NCBI RefSeq assembly: GCF_001423125.1
Contig: NZ_LMNW01000003.1
Coordinates: forward strand, 163,022-227,021
Length of the DNA stretch: 64,000 nt
Reading direction: 5' to 3'
From: Duganella sp. Leaf126
GTDB taxonomy: Bacteria > Pseudomonadota > Gammaproteobacteria > Burkholderiales > Burkholderiaceae_D
In this document: one piece after another, positions 9,086-18,231 of the stretch
Layout of the letters: each line of letters starts with the position of its first letter
Numbering within the stretch: the first letter of the stretch is position 1
Translations under genes and position numbers: made by a program
The notes under the pieces: generated by a model
Told to the model about the DNA's origin: nothing
Databases searched by the model: none
What the model saw: the letters and a program-made list of their open reading frames with translations, nothing else

Positions 9086-10189
9086 ATGCCCAGGCCGATC
9101 CTTGCCACCATCCATATCGCCGCCATGCAGCACAATCTGGCCGTGGTCAGGGCGCGTACGCCCGGCGCCCGCGTCTGGGGCGTGGTCAAGGCGTTCGGTT
9201 ACGGTCACGGCCTGGAGCGCGCCATGCGCGGTTTTGCCGAGGCCGACGGCCTGGCGCTGGTCGAACTCGACAACGCGATCCGCCTGCGCGAACTGGGCTG
9301 GAAGAAGCCGATCATGTTATTGGAGGGTTTCTTCGGTTTCGACGATCTCCACACCATGGCCGGTTACCGCCTGCAGTCGGCCGTCCATTGCGAAGAGCAG
9401 CTGGCCTGGCTCGAAGCGGCCGACGCCGACCTGGGCCAGCGCGGCATCAGGTTCGACCTGCACCTGAAAATGAACACCGGCATGAACCGGCTCGGCTTCA
9501 AGCCCGAGGCCTACGCTGGCGCCCACGCACGGCTGGTCGCCCTCGCATGCGTCGGCAACATCACGCTGATGACGCACTTCGCCAACGCCGACGAGGCCGC
9601 GCATCCGCTGCTGCCGGTTGCCGAGCAGATCCGCCGCTTCGAGGCGGGCGCGGCCGGCCTGCCCGGCATGCGCAGCCTGTCCAACTCGGCCGGCGTGCTG
9701 CGCCAGGATGAACTGGACGGCGTGTTGCGCAACGACTGGGTGCGTCCCGGCATCATGCTCTACGGCGCCACGCCCGGCACAACGCCGGCAGCCGACTACG
9801 GCCTGCGGCCGGCGATGACGCTGTCGAGCGAGATCATCGGCGTGCAGGACATCGCCGCCGGCGAGGCGGTCGGCTACGGCAGCCGCTTCACGGCCGACGG
9901 CCCGATGCGCATCGGCGTGGTGGCGTGCGGCTATGCCGACGGCTATCCGCGCCACGCGCCGCTGGGCACGCCGGTGCTGGTCGATGGCGTGCGCACGCGC
10001 GTGGTCGGCCGGGTCTCGATGGACATGCTGACGGTGGACCTCACGCAGATCGCCACGGCCAGGGTCGGCAGCCGCGTGGTGCTGTGGGGCGAGGGCTTGC
10101 CGATCGACGAGGTGGCGCAGGCCGCCGGCACCATCGGCTACGAGCTGATGTGCGCGCTGGCGCCGCGCGTGGCCGTGGTGGAAGGCTGA
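9086..10189 (+). CDS. alr: Alanine racemase
   Basis: 367 residues from the ATG at 9086; an upstream in-frame start would add 27 non-conserved residues. PLP-binding Lys35 lies in [10 protein letters not shown], and the second catalytic site follows VGYGSRF as [10 protein letters not shown], with GRVSMDML after it. It converts L- to D-alanine for peptidoglycan. It ends 4 nt before radA, so the two are co-transcribed. Confidence 0.95.
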   Translation: MPRPILATIHIAAMQHNLAVVRARTPGARVWGVVKAFGYGHGLERAMRGFAEADGLALVELDNAIRLRELGWKKPIMLLEGFFGFDDLHTMAGYRLQSAVHCEEQLAWLEAADADLGQRGIRFDLHLKMNTGMNRLGFKPEAYAGAHARLVALACVGNITLMTHFANADEAAHPLLPVAEQIRRFEAGAAGLPGMRSLSNSAGVLRQDELDGVLRNDWVRPGIMLYGATPGTTPAADYGLRPAMTLSSEIIGVQDIAAGEAVGYGSRFTADGPMRIGVVACGYADGYPRHAPLGTPVLVDGVRTRVVGRVSMDMLTVDLTQIATARVGSRVVLWGEGLPIDEVAQAAGTIGYELMCALAPRVAVVEG

Positions 10190-10193
10190 CCGG

Positions 10194-11570
10194 ATGGCCA
10201 AGGCAAAAACCCATTACGTCTGCACCGAGTGCGGCAACACGGCCACCAAGTGGACCGGCCAGTGCTCGGCCTGCCACCAGTGGAATACCATGGTGGAAAC
10301 CGTGGTCGAGCAGGGCGGCAACAACCGCTATTCGCAACCGCAGCACCTGGCGCTGGCGCAGACGGCGCCGGTGCTGTCGCTGGCCGATATCGACGCCATC
10401 GACGTGCCGCGTTTCGGCACCGGCATCGAGGAATTCGACCGCGTGCTCGGCGGCGGCCTGGTCAGCGGTGGCGTGGTGCTGATCGGCGGCGATCCCGGCA
10501 TCGGCAAATCGACGCTGCTGCTGCAGGCGCTGGCTAATGTCTCGCACCTGAAAAAAGTGTTGTATGTCAGTGGCGAAGAGTCGGGCGCGCAGATCGCGCT
10601 GCGCGCCAAGCGCCTGATGATCGACGCCCGCGACCTCAAGCTGCAGGCCGAGATCCAGCTGGAAAAAATCCTCGGCACGCTGGCCGACCTGAAACCCGAG
10701 GTGGCGGTGATCGACTCGATCCAGACCGTGTATTCCGATGCGCTCAGTTCGGCGCCGGGCTCGGTGGCCCAGGTGCGCGAGTGCGCGGCGCAGCTCACCC
10801 GCGCCGCCAAGCAGACCGGTGTCACCATCATCCTGGTCGGCCACGTGACCAAGGAGGGCGCGCTGGCCGGCCCGCGCGTGCTCGAACACATCGTCGATAC
10901 GGTGCTGTATTTCGAAGGCGATAACCACTCGAGCTTCCGGCTGGTGCGGGCGATCAAGAACCGCTTCGGCGCCGTCAACGAACTCGGCGTGTTTGCCATG
11001 ACGGAAAAAGGCCTGAAGGGCGTGTCGAACCCGTCGGCCCTGTTTTTATCGCAGCACGACAACCAGGTGCCCGGCTCGTGCGTGATGGTGACGCAGGAAG
11101 GCACGCGGCCGCTGCTGGTGGAAATCCAGGCGCTGGTGGACGCCAGCCACCTGCCCAATGCGCGCCGGCTGTCGGTCGGCCTCGAGCAAAACCGCCTGGC
11201 CATGCTGCTGGCCGTGCTGCACCGCCACGCCGGCATTGCCGCCTTCGACCAGGACGTGTTCATCAACGCCGTCGGCGGCGTGAAAATCACCGAACCGGCA
11301 GCCGACCTGGCCGTGCTGCTGGCGATTAATTCGTCGATGCGCAACAAGCCGCTGCCGCGCGGTTTCGTGGTGTTCGGCGAAGTGGGGCTGGCCGGCGAAA
11401 TCCGGCCCGCGCCGCGCGGCCAGGAGCGCTTGCGCGAAGCGGCCAAGCTCGGCTTCTCGATTGCCATGATCCCGAGCGGCAATGCGCCCAAGCAGCCGAT
11501 CGAGGGCATGACGATCATTGCGGTAGATCGCATCGACGACGCTTTCAACAAGCTGCGCGAAATCCAATAA
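10194..11570 (+). CDS. radA: DNA repair protein RadA
   Basis: 458 residues. A C4 zinc finger (Cys10, 13, 24, 27) is followed by a RecA-like ATPase with Walker A GGDPGIGKST near residue 100, the RadA-specific KNRFG motif, and a C-terminal Lon-protease-like domain. RadA is a hexameric helicase that drives branch migration in homologous recombination. It is probably expressed with alr. Confidence 0.96.
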   Translation: MAKAKTHYVCTECGNTATKWTGQCSACHQWNTMVETVVEQGGNNRYSQPQHLALAQTAPVLSLADIDAIDVPRFGTGIEEFDRVLGGGLVSGGVVLIGGDPGIGKSTLLLQALANVSHLKKVLYVSGEESGAQIALRAKRLMIDARDLKLQAEIQLEKILGTLADLKPEVAVIDSIQTVYSDALSSAPGSVAQVRECAAQLTRAAKQTGVTIILVGHVTKEGALAGPRVLEHIVDTVLYFEGDNHSSFRLVRAIKNRFGAVNELGVFAMTEKGLKGVSNPSALFLSQHDNQVPGSCVMVTQEGTRPLLVEIQALVDASHLPNARRLSVGLEQNRLAMLLAVLHRHAGIAAFDQDVFINAVGGVKITEPAADLAVLLAINSSMRNKPLPRGFVVFGEVGLAGEIRPAPRGQERLREAAKLGFSIAMIPSGNAPKQPIEGMTIIAVDRIDDAFNKLREIQ

Positions 11571-11631
11571 CGTTGTATTGTTACGTGTTTGAAAGAGCAA
11601 CCATGCTCTTTACGTAATAAAGGACAACAAA

Positions 11632-11952
11632 TTGTTAGTCGATCAACGCTCCGGCGCACGCAAGATCGTGCGCGCCAAGGCCGTCGTGGCTATGGACGGT
11701 TTGCCGCCTCAGCAGGGTCGAACCATCGATCTCAGCAGCACCGGCGTCTCGCTGACCTTCGACCACAAGCTGGCGGTCGGCCACATGGGCCAGGTCACGT
11801 TCGAGCTGTTCGTCGATGGCCGCGGCCAGCTGGTAAGCAGCCGCAGCAAGGTCAATTACTGCATCTTCAGCGGCGACCAGTTCAAGATCGGTTTCACCTT
11901 CGTCAACCCCGACGCTGCGACCATGGCGATCGTCAACAAGTTCGTGCGCTGA
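11632..11952 (+). CDS. PilZ-like domain protein
   Basis: 106 residues from a TTG at 11632. A clear AGGA at 11621-11624 sits 7 nt upstream, and no ATG or GTG fits better. The basic start RKIVRAKA plus DLSSTGVSL match the RxxxR and (D/N)xSxxG c-di-GMP-binding signatures of PilZ domains, followed by beta-rich sequence ending FVNPDAATMAIVNKFVR. The likely role is a c-di-GMP receptor; its effector target is unknown. A c-di-GMP enzyme gene also lies in this window at its left edge, but the two are not linked. Confidence 0.75.
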   Translation: MLVDQRSGARKIVRAKAVVAMDGLPPQQGRTIDLSSTGVSLTFDHKLAVGHMGQVTFELFVDGRGQLVSSRSKVNYCIFSGDQFKIGFTFVNPDAATMAIVNKFVR

Positions 11953-12003
11953 GGAAGGAACGGGCGACTTTCCGATGAGAAGTTTCGCGCAACCGCACAC
12001 CGT

Positions 12004-12032
12004 TTTCATCTAGAATGATGAAACTGGTTTCA
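12004..12032. promoter_or_regulatory. Overlapping palindromes upstream of the VirK-like gene
   Basis: TTTCATC (12004-12010) and GATGAAA (12017-12023) form a perfect 7-bp inverted repeat around TAGAAT. TGAAAC (12019-12024) and GTTTCA (12027-12032) form a second one that overlaps it. The three alternating copies of one half-site look like an operator; no regulator is identified. Confidence 0.4.
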
Positions 12033-12091
12033 TATTTAGGCCAGTGGAGTATCCCAGGTATGTTTTCACCAACCATCACCAGGAGAAGCCA

Positions 12092-12544
12092 TTGTTTAAA
12101 ACATTCCTCGCCGGTGTCGCCATCGGCTGCGCCGCACCCGCGGCGCTGGCAGCGAGCGCCACGCCGCTGACCACCGTCAACGCGGTCGAAAATGCGCTGC
12201 TCGGCGGCGCCGACGTCACGGTGACCCTCGATTTGGCCAAGTGCCGCAACAACGATCCTGCCGCAGCGCCTTCCAGCACCCGCGGCGGCTTGCAGATCTC
12301 GGCATTTCGCATCACGGCGGACGGCGTGATCGCCTTCTCGGACCAGCGCCAGACCGTGGACCGCAACGGCCTGCCCATCCTGCAGGTACTGCGCTACCAG
12401 GTGAAAAAGGACGGCAGCGTGGCGTTCACCTCGCATATGTTTTCGCTGCCTGCCTACACCGCAGCGCCGGTGGTCAGCTACGCGTGCGCGGTCAACCAGG
12501 GTGTGTATTTCTTCGAGAACGGCGCCCGCTATGGAGGGCGCTAA
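12092..12544 (+). CDS. Secreted VirK-like protein
   Basis: 150 residues from a TTG at 12092, chosen because AGGAG (12081-12085) lies at good spacing and the product then begins with a signal peptide (LFKTFLAGVAIGCAAPAALA). The mature part has an N-terminal motif TTVNAVENALLGGADVTVTLDLAKC and later beta-rich segments, resembling the VirK family (small exported proteins named after Agrobacterium VirK). Two cysteines (C in LAKC and in YACAV) could form a disulfide. The function is unknown, and the family assignment is moderate. Confidence 0.6.
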   Translation: MFKTFLAGVAIGCAAPAALAASATPLTTVNAVENALLGGADVTVTLDLAKCRNNDPAAAPSSTRGGLQISAFRITADGVIAFSDQRQTVDRNGLPILQVLRYQVKKDGSVAFTSHMFSLPAYTAAPVVSYACAVNQGVYFFENGARYGGR

Positions 12545-12642
12545 CTGACCGGCGTGAGGGGGCTCTGGCCGGCCTCGCTTTCTGTGATTGACGTCTGCCC
12601 TGCAGGCGGTCTAAGCTCGGGCATCGCTACCAGGAGCCTGCC

Positions 12643-14037
12643 ATGTCCACCATTGCCCATCAACTGCTCGGCGCCGCCTGGTCTGCGCTGGACATGCCGT
12701 CCGCGGCGCTGGAGAAGCTGACGTTCGGCGGCGCCGGCGCGCTGCCGTCGTGCTATGCCGTGACCGACCTGGCCGCCGCCTCGGTCGGTGCAGCAGCGCT
12801 GGCGGTGCGCGAACTAGCGCTGGCGCAGGGGACCGGTACGGCACCGGCACCGGTCCAGGTGGACCGGCGGCTGGCGTCGCTGTGGTTCGGCTGGTCGCTC
12901 GATCCGGTGGGCTGGCAGGCGCCGGCGCCCTGGGACGCCATCGCGGGCGACTACGCCTGCGCCGATGGCTGGATACGCCTGCACACCAACGCCAGCCACC
13001 ACCGCGACGCAGCGCTGGCGCTGCTCGGCTGCGCGGCCGACCGCGCGGCGGTGGCGCGCGCGGTGGCGCAGTGGGACGGCGCCGCGCTGGAGACGGCGCT
13101 GGTGGCCGCCGGCGGTTGTGCCGCGCAGATGCGCTCGAGCGAACAGTGGCGCGTCCATCCGCAAGGGCGGTCGGTGGCAGCCGAGCCGCTGATCGCGCTG
13201 GCGCTGCAGCCGGCGCCCGCGCGGGGCGACTGGCGCCGCGACCGCGCAGTGGCGCAGCGCCCGCTGGCGGGACTGAAAGTGCTCGATCTGACGCGCGTGC
13301 TGGCCGGCCCGGTCGCCACGCGCTTTTTGGCCGGCTACGGCGCCGACGTGCTGCGTATCGATGCGCCGCACTGGGAGGAACCGGGCGTGATTCCCGAAGT
13401 CACGCCCGGCAAGCGCTGCGCCCGGCTGGATCTGCACCAGGCGCCCGATCGCGCCATCTTCGAGCAACTGCTGGCCGAGGCCGACGTGCTGGTGCACGGC
13501 TACCGGCCGCAGGCGCTGGTCCGGCTCGGCTATGACGACGCGTCCCGGCGCCAGATCAATCCCGGTCTGGTCGATGTCTGCCTCGACGCCTATGGCTGGA
13601 CCGGGCCATGGGCTGGCCGGCGCGGCTTCGACAGCCTGGTGCAGATGAGTTGCGGCATCGCCGAGCACGGCATGCGCGCCAGCGGCGCCGACAAGCCGGT
13701 GCCGCTGCCGGTGCAGGCGCTCGACCATGCCACCGGCTACCTGATGGCCGCTGCCGTGGTGCGCGGCCTGATCGCCAGGGTGACCGGCCAACAGGCAGTG
13801 CAGGCACGGCTGTCGCTGGCGCGCACGGCGGCATTGCTGATGACGACGGTTGCCGAGCACGACGCACTGCGGCTGGCGCCGGTGGGCGCGGACGACTATG
13901 GGCCGGTACTGGAAAACACGGACTGGGGACCGGCGCGGCGCCTGCGCCCGCCGGTGACGATCGGCGACATGGCCATGGCATGGCAGCACGGCGCCAGCGC
14001 GCTCGGTTCTGCGCCGGCGCGCTGGCACGCGCCATGA
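12643..14037 (+). CDS. Class III (CaiB/BaiF) CoA-transferase family protein
   Basis: 464 residues. The Rossmann-type core starts near residue 210 with LAGLKVLDLTRVLAGPVATRFLAGYGADVLRID, and the Asp in RRGFDSLVQ fits the catalytic aspartate that forms an acyl anhydride with substrate. The N-terminal 200 residues include DGWIRLHTNASHHRDAAL, which looks like the small domain usually found after the core. Family members move CoA between acids; the substrate is unknown. A Shine-Dalgarno (CAGGAG) precedes the ATG. The gene appears monocistronic. Confidence 0.85.
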   Translation: MSTIAHQLLGAAWSALDMPSAALEKLTFGGAGALPSCYAVTDLAAASVGAAALAVRELALAQGTGTAPAPVQVDRRLASLWFGWSLDPVGWQAPAPWDAIAGDYACADGWIRLHTNASHHRDAALALLGCAADRAAVARAVAQWDGAALETALVAAGGCAAQMRSSEQWRVHPQGRSVAAEPLIALALQPAPARGDWRRDRAVAQRPLAGLKVLDLTRVLAGPVATRFLAGYGADVLRIDAPHWEEPGVIPEVTPGKRCARLDLHQAPDRAIFEQLLAEADVLVHGYRPQALVRLGYDDASRRQINPGLVDVCLDAYGWTGPWAGRRGFDSLVQMSCGIAEHGMRASGADKPVPLPVQALDHATGYLMAAAVVRGLIARVTGQQAVQARLSLARTAALLMTTVAEHDALRLAPVGADDYGPVLENTDWGPARRLRPPVTIGDMAMAWQHGASALGSAPARWHAP

Positions 14038-14063
14038 AAAAAGCCGGCGCACCAGGCGCCGGC
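14037..14063 (-). terminator. Intrinsic terminator of the TonB receptor gene
   Basis: GCCGGCGC and GCGCCGGC (14043-14063) form an 8-bp GC hairpin. On the minus strand six T residues follow it, so it terminates the receptor transcript about 95 nt past that stop. It also lies just after the CoA-transferase stop but has no T-run in that direction. Confidence 0.7.
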
Positions 14064-14157
14064 TCGTGATCGTCAGGCTGGTCGGCGCACTGCCGCAGCC
14101 TGCGCGCGGTGAAGCCGGGTCAGGTCATCCGGACGCTGCGCCTGGTGGTTCAGACCC

Positions 14158-16362
14158 TCAGAACCGGTACTTGAGGGTACCGCTGATGCTGCGCGGCGCC
14201 TGGAAGTTCAGCTGGTTGAACGCAGCGGACATGCCGAAGTGGCGCTTGTCGGTCACGTTGTCGAGGTTGAGCTGCGCCGACCAGTTCGGGTTGATCTCGT
14301 AACGCGCCATCAGGTTGACCAGCGCATAGGAGTCCTGCTGCAGGCGGTTGCCGGTGGTGTTGCCGGCCGGCGCGCTCGACGTGATCGTGTAGGTCTGGCC
14401 TTGCCAGTTGACGCCGCCGCCCACCGTCAGCCCTGCCAGTGCCCCGCCCAGCTTGTACGTGGTGAACACGCGGAACAGGTCGCGCGGGTAGTTGCTGTTG
14501 AACGGATCGCCGCTGGCGGTCTTGGCGCTGTAATGGGTGTAGCCGGCGTTGGCGTTCCAGCCGCGCGCCAGTTCGCCTGCCACTTCCATCTCAAAGCCCT
14601 CGCTGGTGGCGCCCTTGACCGCTTCGGAATAGGTATCGGCAGTGCCGGGGATGACGCCGACCGCCTGCGCCAGGTTGTCCTGGCGAATCTTGAACAGCGC
14701 GAACGAGCCATTGACGCGGCCGTCGAGGAACTCGCCTTTGACACCGGCTTCGACATTCTTGCCACGGATCGGATCGAGCGTGACGCGGTTGATGTCGACC
14801 GCGTTTTGCGGCTGGAAGATTTCCGTGTAGCTGGTGTAGACCGAGTAATTCTTGCTGATGTCGTAGATCAGGCCGGCATATGGCGTGACTTCGTCGTCGA
14901 ACTTGAGGCGGTATGGCGTGACGCCGGCCAGGTTGCCGGTTTTTTCATAGCGGGTCACGCGGGCGCCGACGATCAGCTTGAGCGGATCGGCCAGCGAGAA
15001 GCGGCCCACGCCGTACAGGCCGTCCTGCGTGGTTTCCGCGCGCTGGTAGAAGGTGCGCGCGCCCCAGGTCGGCGGTGCGTAGGCGGACGGATTCCAGTTG
15101 TTGAAGTCGGCAGGTGCTGGCGCGACGAACTGGCCCAGACCATAGTCGGCCGGCCGCGTATCCGAGTTGAATTTCTGCTTGGCATGCATGTAGCCGAACG
15201 CCGCCTCGTGCTGGCGGCCGCCGAGTTCGAAGGCGCCGTCGAGGTGCAGGCCCGCGTCTTCCTGTTTGGTCTCGGTGATGTACCAGCCGGCCGAGGCGCC
15301 CATGCCGGCGCCGGTGGCGCGGTCCGGGTTGCCGTACAGGTAGAGCAGGACCGAGTCCGCCTTGCGCCGGCCGTTGGCGTAGGTGGCGCGCACCTTCCAG
15401 CCGTTGTCGAACGTGTGTTCGAGGTTGGCAAAGGCGTTGTTATACGAGGTATTCCAGCGCGACCAGTCGACGCTCGAGGTTTTCGACTCGTCCCAGTCGG
15501 TGCGCGAACCATCGGCGTACCAGTAGGGCAGGCCGCCCCACATCGGGTGGTCGGTGTCGGACTTCTGGCGGCTGAAGCCGACGGCCAGCAGCGTGCGCGG
15601 GGTCAGGTCCGCTTCGACGGTGCCGTAGAAGGTGCTGTTGTCCTTGCTGAGGCGGTCGGTGAAGCTGTCGCTTTTCTCGACTTCGCCGACCACGCGCGCG
15701 CGCACATTGCCGGCCTGGGTCAGCGGGGTCGAGACATCGACGGTGGCGCGGCGATCGCTCCAGCTGCCGAGCGCCACTTCGGCCGAACCGGTCAGCTGCT
15801 TGCTGGTGGCGCGCTTGCGCACCAGGTTGATCGCGGCGGACGGGTTGCCGGCGCCGGTCATCAGGCCGGTGGCGCCGCGCACGATTTCCACGCGGTCGTA
15901 CATGGCCAGGCTGCTGAGGATTTCACCGCCGCTCCATTGCTGTTCCCAGGTGGTGGGAATGCCGTCGATCTGCAGGTTGTCGATGTCGAAACCGCGTGCG
16001 TTGAAGTCGGCGCGGTTGGTTTCGTACTGGTTGACCGCCACGCCGGTGGCGTTGTTGATCACGTCCGACACGGTTTTCAGGCCCTGGTCTTCGATGCGCT
16101 GCTGGGTGATCACTGTCACCGATTGCGGCGTTTCGCGCAGCGACAGGTCGAGCGGGGTGGCAGTGCGGGCATTGCGCACGGTGTAGGTACCGTTGGTATC
16201 GTCGGACTTGATGCCGGACACGGTCACCTGCGGCAGTACCGCGTCCGCGCTGGCCGATCCGACTTCGGCGTTGGCCTGCGCCAGCACCGGTAGGGCAAGC
16301 GCAACAGCGACCGCGAGACGATTGAGGGTGAGCGCCTTGCGGGCGGTTGCTTGTTGATTCAT
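14158..16362 (-). CDS. TonB-dependent siderophore receptor
   Basis: 734 residues. A signal peptide ends near AQANAE, and a TonB-box-like segment (LPQVTVSG) follows. The plug domain has RETPQSVTVITQQRIEDQGL and an IEIVRGATGL-type motif, and the beta-barrel ends in a terminal aromatic (LKYRF) as required for BAM insertion. It is closest in style to FhuE/FpvA-type ferric hydroxamate or pyoverdine receptors, but the ligand cannot be told. No biosynthesis, TonB or periplasmic binding genes are adjacent. A Fur box about 30 nt upstream indicates iron repression. Confidence 0.92.
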   Translation of the reverse strand: MNQQATARKALTLNRLAVAVALALPVLAQANAEVGSASADAVLPQVTVSGIKSDDTNGTYTVRNARTATPLDLSLRETPQSVTVITQQRIEDQGLKTVSDVINNATGVAVNQYETNRADFNARGFDIDNLQIDGIPTTWEQQWSGGEILSSLAMYDRVEIVRGATGLMTGAGNPSAAINLVRKRATSKQLTGSAEVALGSWSDRRATVDVSTPLTQAGNVRARVVGEVEKSDSFTDRLSKDNSTFYGTVEADLTPRTLLAVGFSRQKSDTDHPMWGGLPYWYADGSRTDWDESKTSSVDWSRWNTSYNNAFANLEHTFDNGWKVRATYANGRRKADSVLLYLYGNPDRATGAGMGASAGWYITETKQEDAGLHLDGAFELGGRQHEAAFGYMHAKQKFNSDTRPADYGLGQFVAPAPADFNNWNPSAYAPPTWGARTFYQRAETTQDGLYGVGRFSLADPLKLIVGARVTRYEKTGNLAGVTPYRLKFDDEVTPYAGLIYDISKNYSVYTSYTEIFQPQNAVDINRVTLDPIRGKNVEAGVKGEFLDGRVNGSFALFKIRQDNLAQAVGVIPGTADTYSEAVKGATSEGFEMEVAGELARGWNANAGYTHYSAKTASGDPFNSNYPRDLFRVFTTYKLGGALAGLTVGGGVNWQGQTYTITSSAPAGNTTGNRLQQDSYALVNLMARYEINPNWSAQLNLDNVTDKRHFGMSAAFNQLNFQAPRSISGTLKYRF

Positions 16363-16392
16363 GGTTATGCCGGTTCCGGTGGGATGAAAACC

Positions 16393-16413
16393 ATAATGAT
16401 AACGATTCTCATT
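16393..16413 (-). promoter_or_regulatory. Fur box
   Basis: AATGATAACGATTCTCATT at 16395-16413 fits the 7-1-7 Fur inverted repeat (TGATAAC-G-ATTCTCA), with few mismatches to GATAATGATAATCATTATC. It lies 31 nt before the receptor start. Confidence 0.8.
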
Positions 16414-16501
16414 ACAAAGTCAATGATACTACTTTAACCGGGCCATGAAGTGCCATGCCGCGTGCGCGGATAAAGACGGGTTTGTCAGTCTGTTCATGAC
16501 T

Positions 16502-16529
16502 TTGACATATCGTTTCTGTAGCATACTAT
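16502..16529 (+). promoter_or_regulatory. sigma70-type promoter of fliD
   Basis: A perfect TTGACA (16502-16507), a 16-nt spacer and TACTAT (16524-16529). It lies after the most upstream in-frame start of the fliD frame, which supports the start at 16568. Confidence 0.65.
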
Positions 16530-16567
16530 TGGGATTACCATTGATATCTCACAGCCGGGACCCCGCT

Positions 16568-18019
16568 ATGGCCATCAATCCGCTTGCCAGCTCAACCACC
16601 AACCTTGCCAGCCTTGGCACTGCCGCCACCGCTGCCGGCAGCAGCGCCGGCAATACCGGCGCCTCCGGCATCAGCGCCGACGTCTACAAGCGCGTCGAGC
16701 AGACCATGATGTCGCAGAACAATGGCGCCACCAGGCTCAACGCTGCGCTGGCCAGCAGCCAGACCAAGCTGTCGGGCCTGGGCCAACTGCAAAGCGCGCT
16801 GGCCAGCTTCCAGGCGACCGCCACCGCACTGACCGGCAGCGGCCTGTCCACGGCAGCTGCCAGTTCCGACAAAACCGTGCTGACCGCCAGCGCCACCGGC
16901 GCGGCCAAGGCCGGCACCTACGCGCTCAACGTCCAGCAGCTGGCGCAGGGCCAGTTCCTGACCAGCGCCGCGTTCAGCGCCGCCACCACCAGCATCGGCA
17001 GCGGCGTGCCGACCACGGTCAAGATCGATTTCGGCACCGCCGGCGACAAAGGTTTTACCACCAACGGCACGGCCACCAGCAAGACCATCACGCTCGACAG
17101 CAGCAACAACACGCTCGACGGCATTGCCGCCGCCTTCAAGGCAGCCGGGGTGGACGTCAAGGTGGAGAAGGGCGACGATGGCAAGGTGTCACTGGCGATC
17201 GCCGGCCAGAGCGGCGCGGCCAACAGCATGCGCATCAGCGTCAGCGGCGACGCCGCCCTGAAAAGCCTGCTCGGCTTCGACCCCGACAGCAAACAGAACG
17301 GGCTGAAACAGACGGCCGCCGCCCAGGACGCCATCCTCACGGTCGACGGCAAGACGGTCACCAGCGCCAGCAACACCCTGGACAAGGACAAGGCCATTCC
17401 CGGCGCGGCGTTGACGCTGACCGGCAAGGGCAAGGCCGACGTCACGATCACGCAAGATGCCAGCAAGATCGGCGACAACCTGAAAACCTTCGTGGCCGCC
17501 TACAACGACCTGAACGCCAAGCTCAAGACCCTGTCGGCCGGCGCCCTGAAAGGCGATACGGCGCTGGGCCAGGTCACCATGCAGATGGACATGCTGCTCA
17601 AGACCGGCGGCGGCAGCGTCTCGGTCTCGGCGCTGGCGGCAGCGGGCGTCAGCCAGGGCAAGGATGGCAACCTGGTCATCGACGACAAGAAGCTGCAGGC
17701 GGCCCTTGGCGCCGATTCGTCGCAGGTGGCCAGGCTGTTTACCGGCGACGGCAAGGGCCTGGCAGACCTGATGAACGCCAAGGCCACGGCGTTTACCGAC
17801 AAGAACAGCGTGATCGGCCGCGAAACCAGCCAGGTCAACCGCGAACTCGACACCACCAATACCAAGCGGGCGGCGCTGACCAAGGCGCTCACCGCCCAGG
17901 CCACGGCGCTGGCAGCGCTGTATTCTGCCCAGGCGCAGACCGGCAGCGGCGGCGGTCTCTTCGGTACCGGTGCCGGCGGCAGCAGTGGCACCGGTACGCT
18001 GTTCGATTTGCTCGGTTAA
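16568..18019 (+). CDS. fliD: Flagellar filament capping protein FliD-like (isolated gene)
   Basis: 483 residues from the ATG at 16568 (GGGA 7 nt upstream, and the promoter excludes earlier starts). FliD_N-like sequence covers about residues 30-130, including the AGTYALNVQQLAQ block. FliD_C-like sequence follows, with FVAAYNDLNAKLKTLSAG and VARLFTGDGKGLADLMNAKA. FliD caps the flagellar filament and assists flagellin polymerisation. The extreme C-terminus is unusual, ending in a Gly/Ser-rich tail (QTGSGGGLFGTGAGGSSGT). No flagellin, fliS or other flagellar gene lies nearby. Confidence 0.8.
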   Translation: MAINPLASSTTNLASLGTAATAAGSSAGNTGASGISADVYKRVEQTMMSQNNGATRLNAALASSQTKLSGLGQLQSALASFQATATALTGSGLSTAAASSDKTVLTASATGAAKAGTYALNVQQLAQGQFLTSAAFSAATTSIGSGVPTTVKIDFGTAGDKGFTTNGTATSKTITLDSSNNTLDGIAAAFKAAGVDVKVEKGDDGKVSLAIAGQSGAANSMRISVSGDAALKSLLGFDPDSKQNGLKQTAAAQDAILTVDGKTVTSASNTLDKDKAIPGAALTLTGKGKADVTITQDASKIGDNLKTFVAAYNDLNAKLKTLSAGALKGDTALGQVTMQMDMLLKTGGGSVSVSALAAAGVSQGKDGNLVIDDKKLQAALGADSSQVARLFTGDGKGLADLMNAKATAFTDKNSVIGRETSQVNRELDTTNTKRAALTKALTAQATALAALYSAQAQTGSGGGLFGTGAGGSSGTGTLFDLLG

Positions 18020-18090
18020 GGGCACCTCGAAAAGCCGGAGCAGGCGGCCCGATACCGTCTGGCGTAGCGCAAGCGTAGGAGGCACGCCGA
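18017..18090 (+). repeat. Dispersed intergenic repeat, copy A (after fliD)
   Basis: Begins TAAGGGCACCTCGAAAA, using the fliD stop codon as its first three bases. A core at about 18043-18071 follows (GCGGCCCGATACCGTCTGG...). The 17-bp head is identical to copy B at 19342. The 29-bp core matches copy B at 26 positions but in the opposite orientation. Confidence 0.65.
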
Positions 18091-18231
18091 GCAATGGAGC
18101 GGCGCTGGCCGGTCGCGCAGCAGGTGTGACGGGCTTCCCTTTGTGCACACTCGGTCAAACGAAGCGCTTGCACGCGAGCCGCCGATGCCCGATCATCACG
18201 GGTTATGAACGAAAACCCACTCGGAGGTGTT

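Noticed and set aside
14239..16293. Long plus-strand open frame of 684 codons opposite the TonB receptor
   Set aside because: It is a composition shadow of the receptor gene: no ribosome site, no domain pattern, and the minus-strand product has a signal peptide, plug and barrel motifs.
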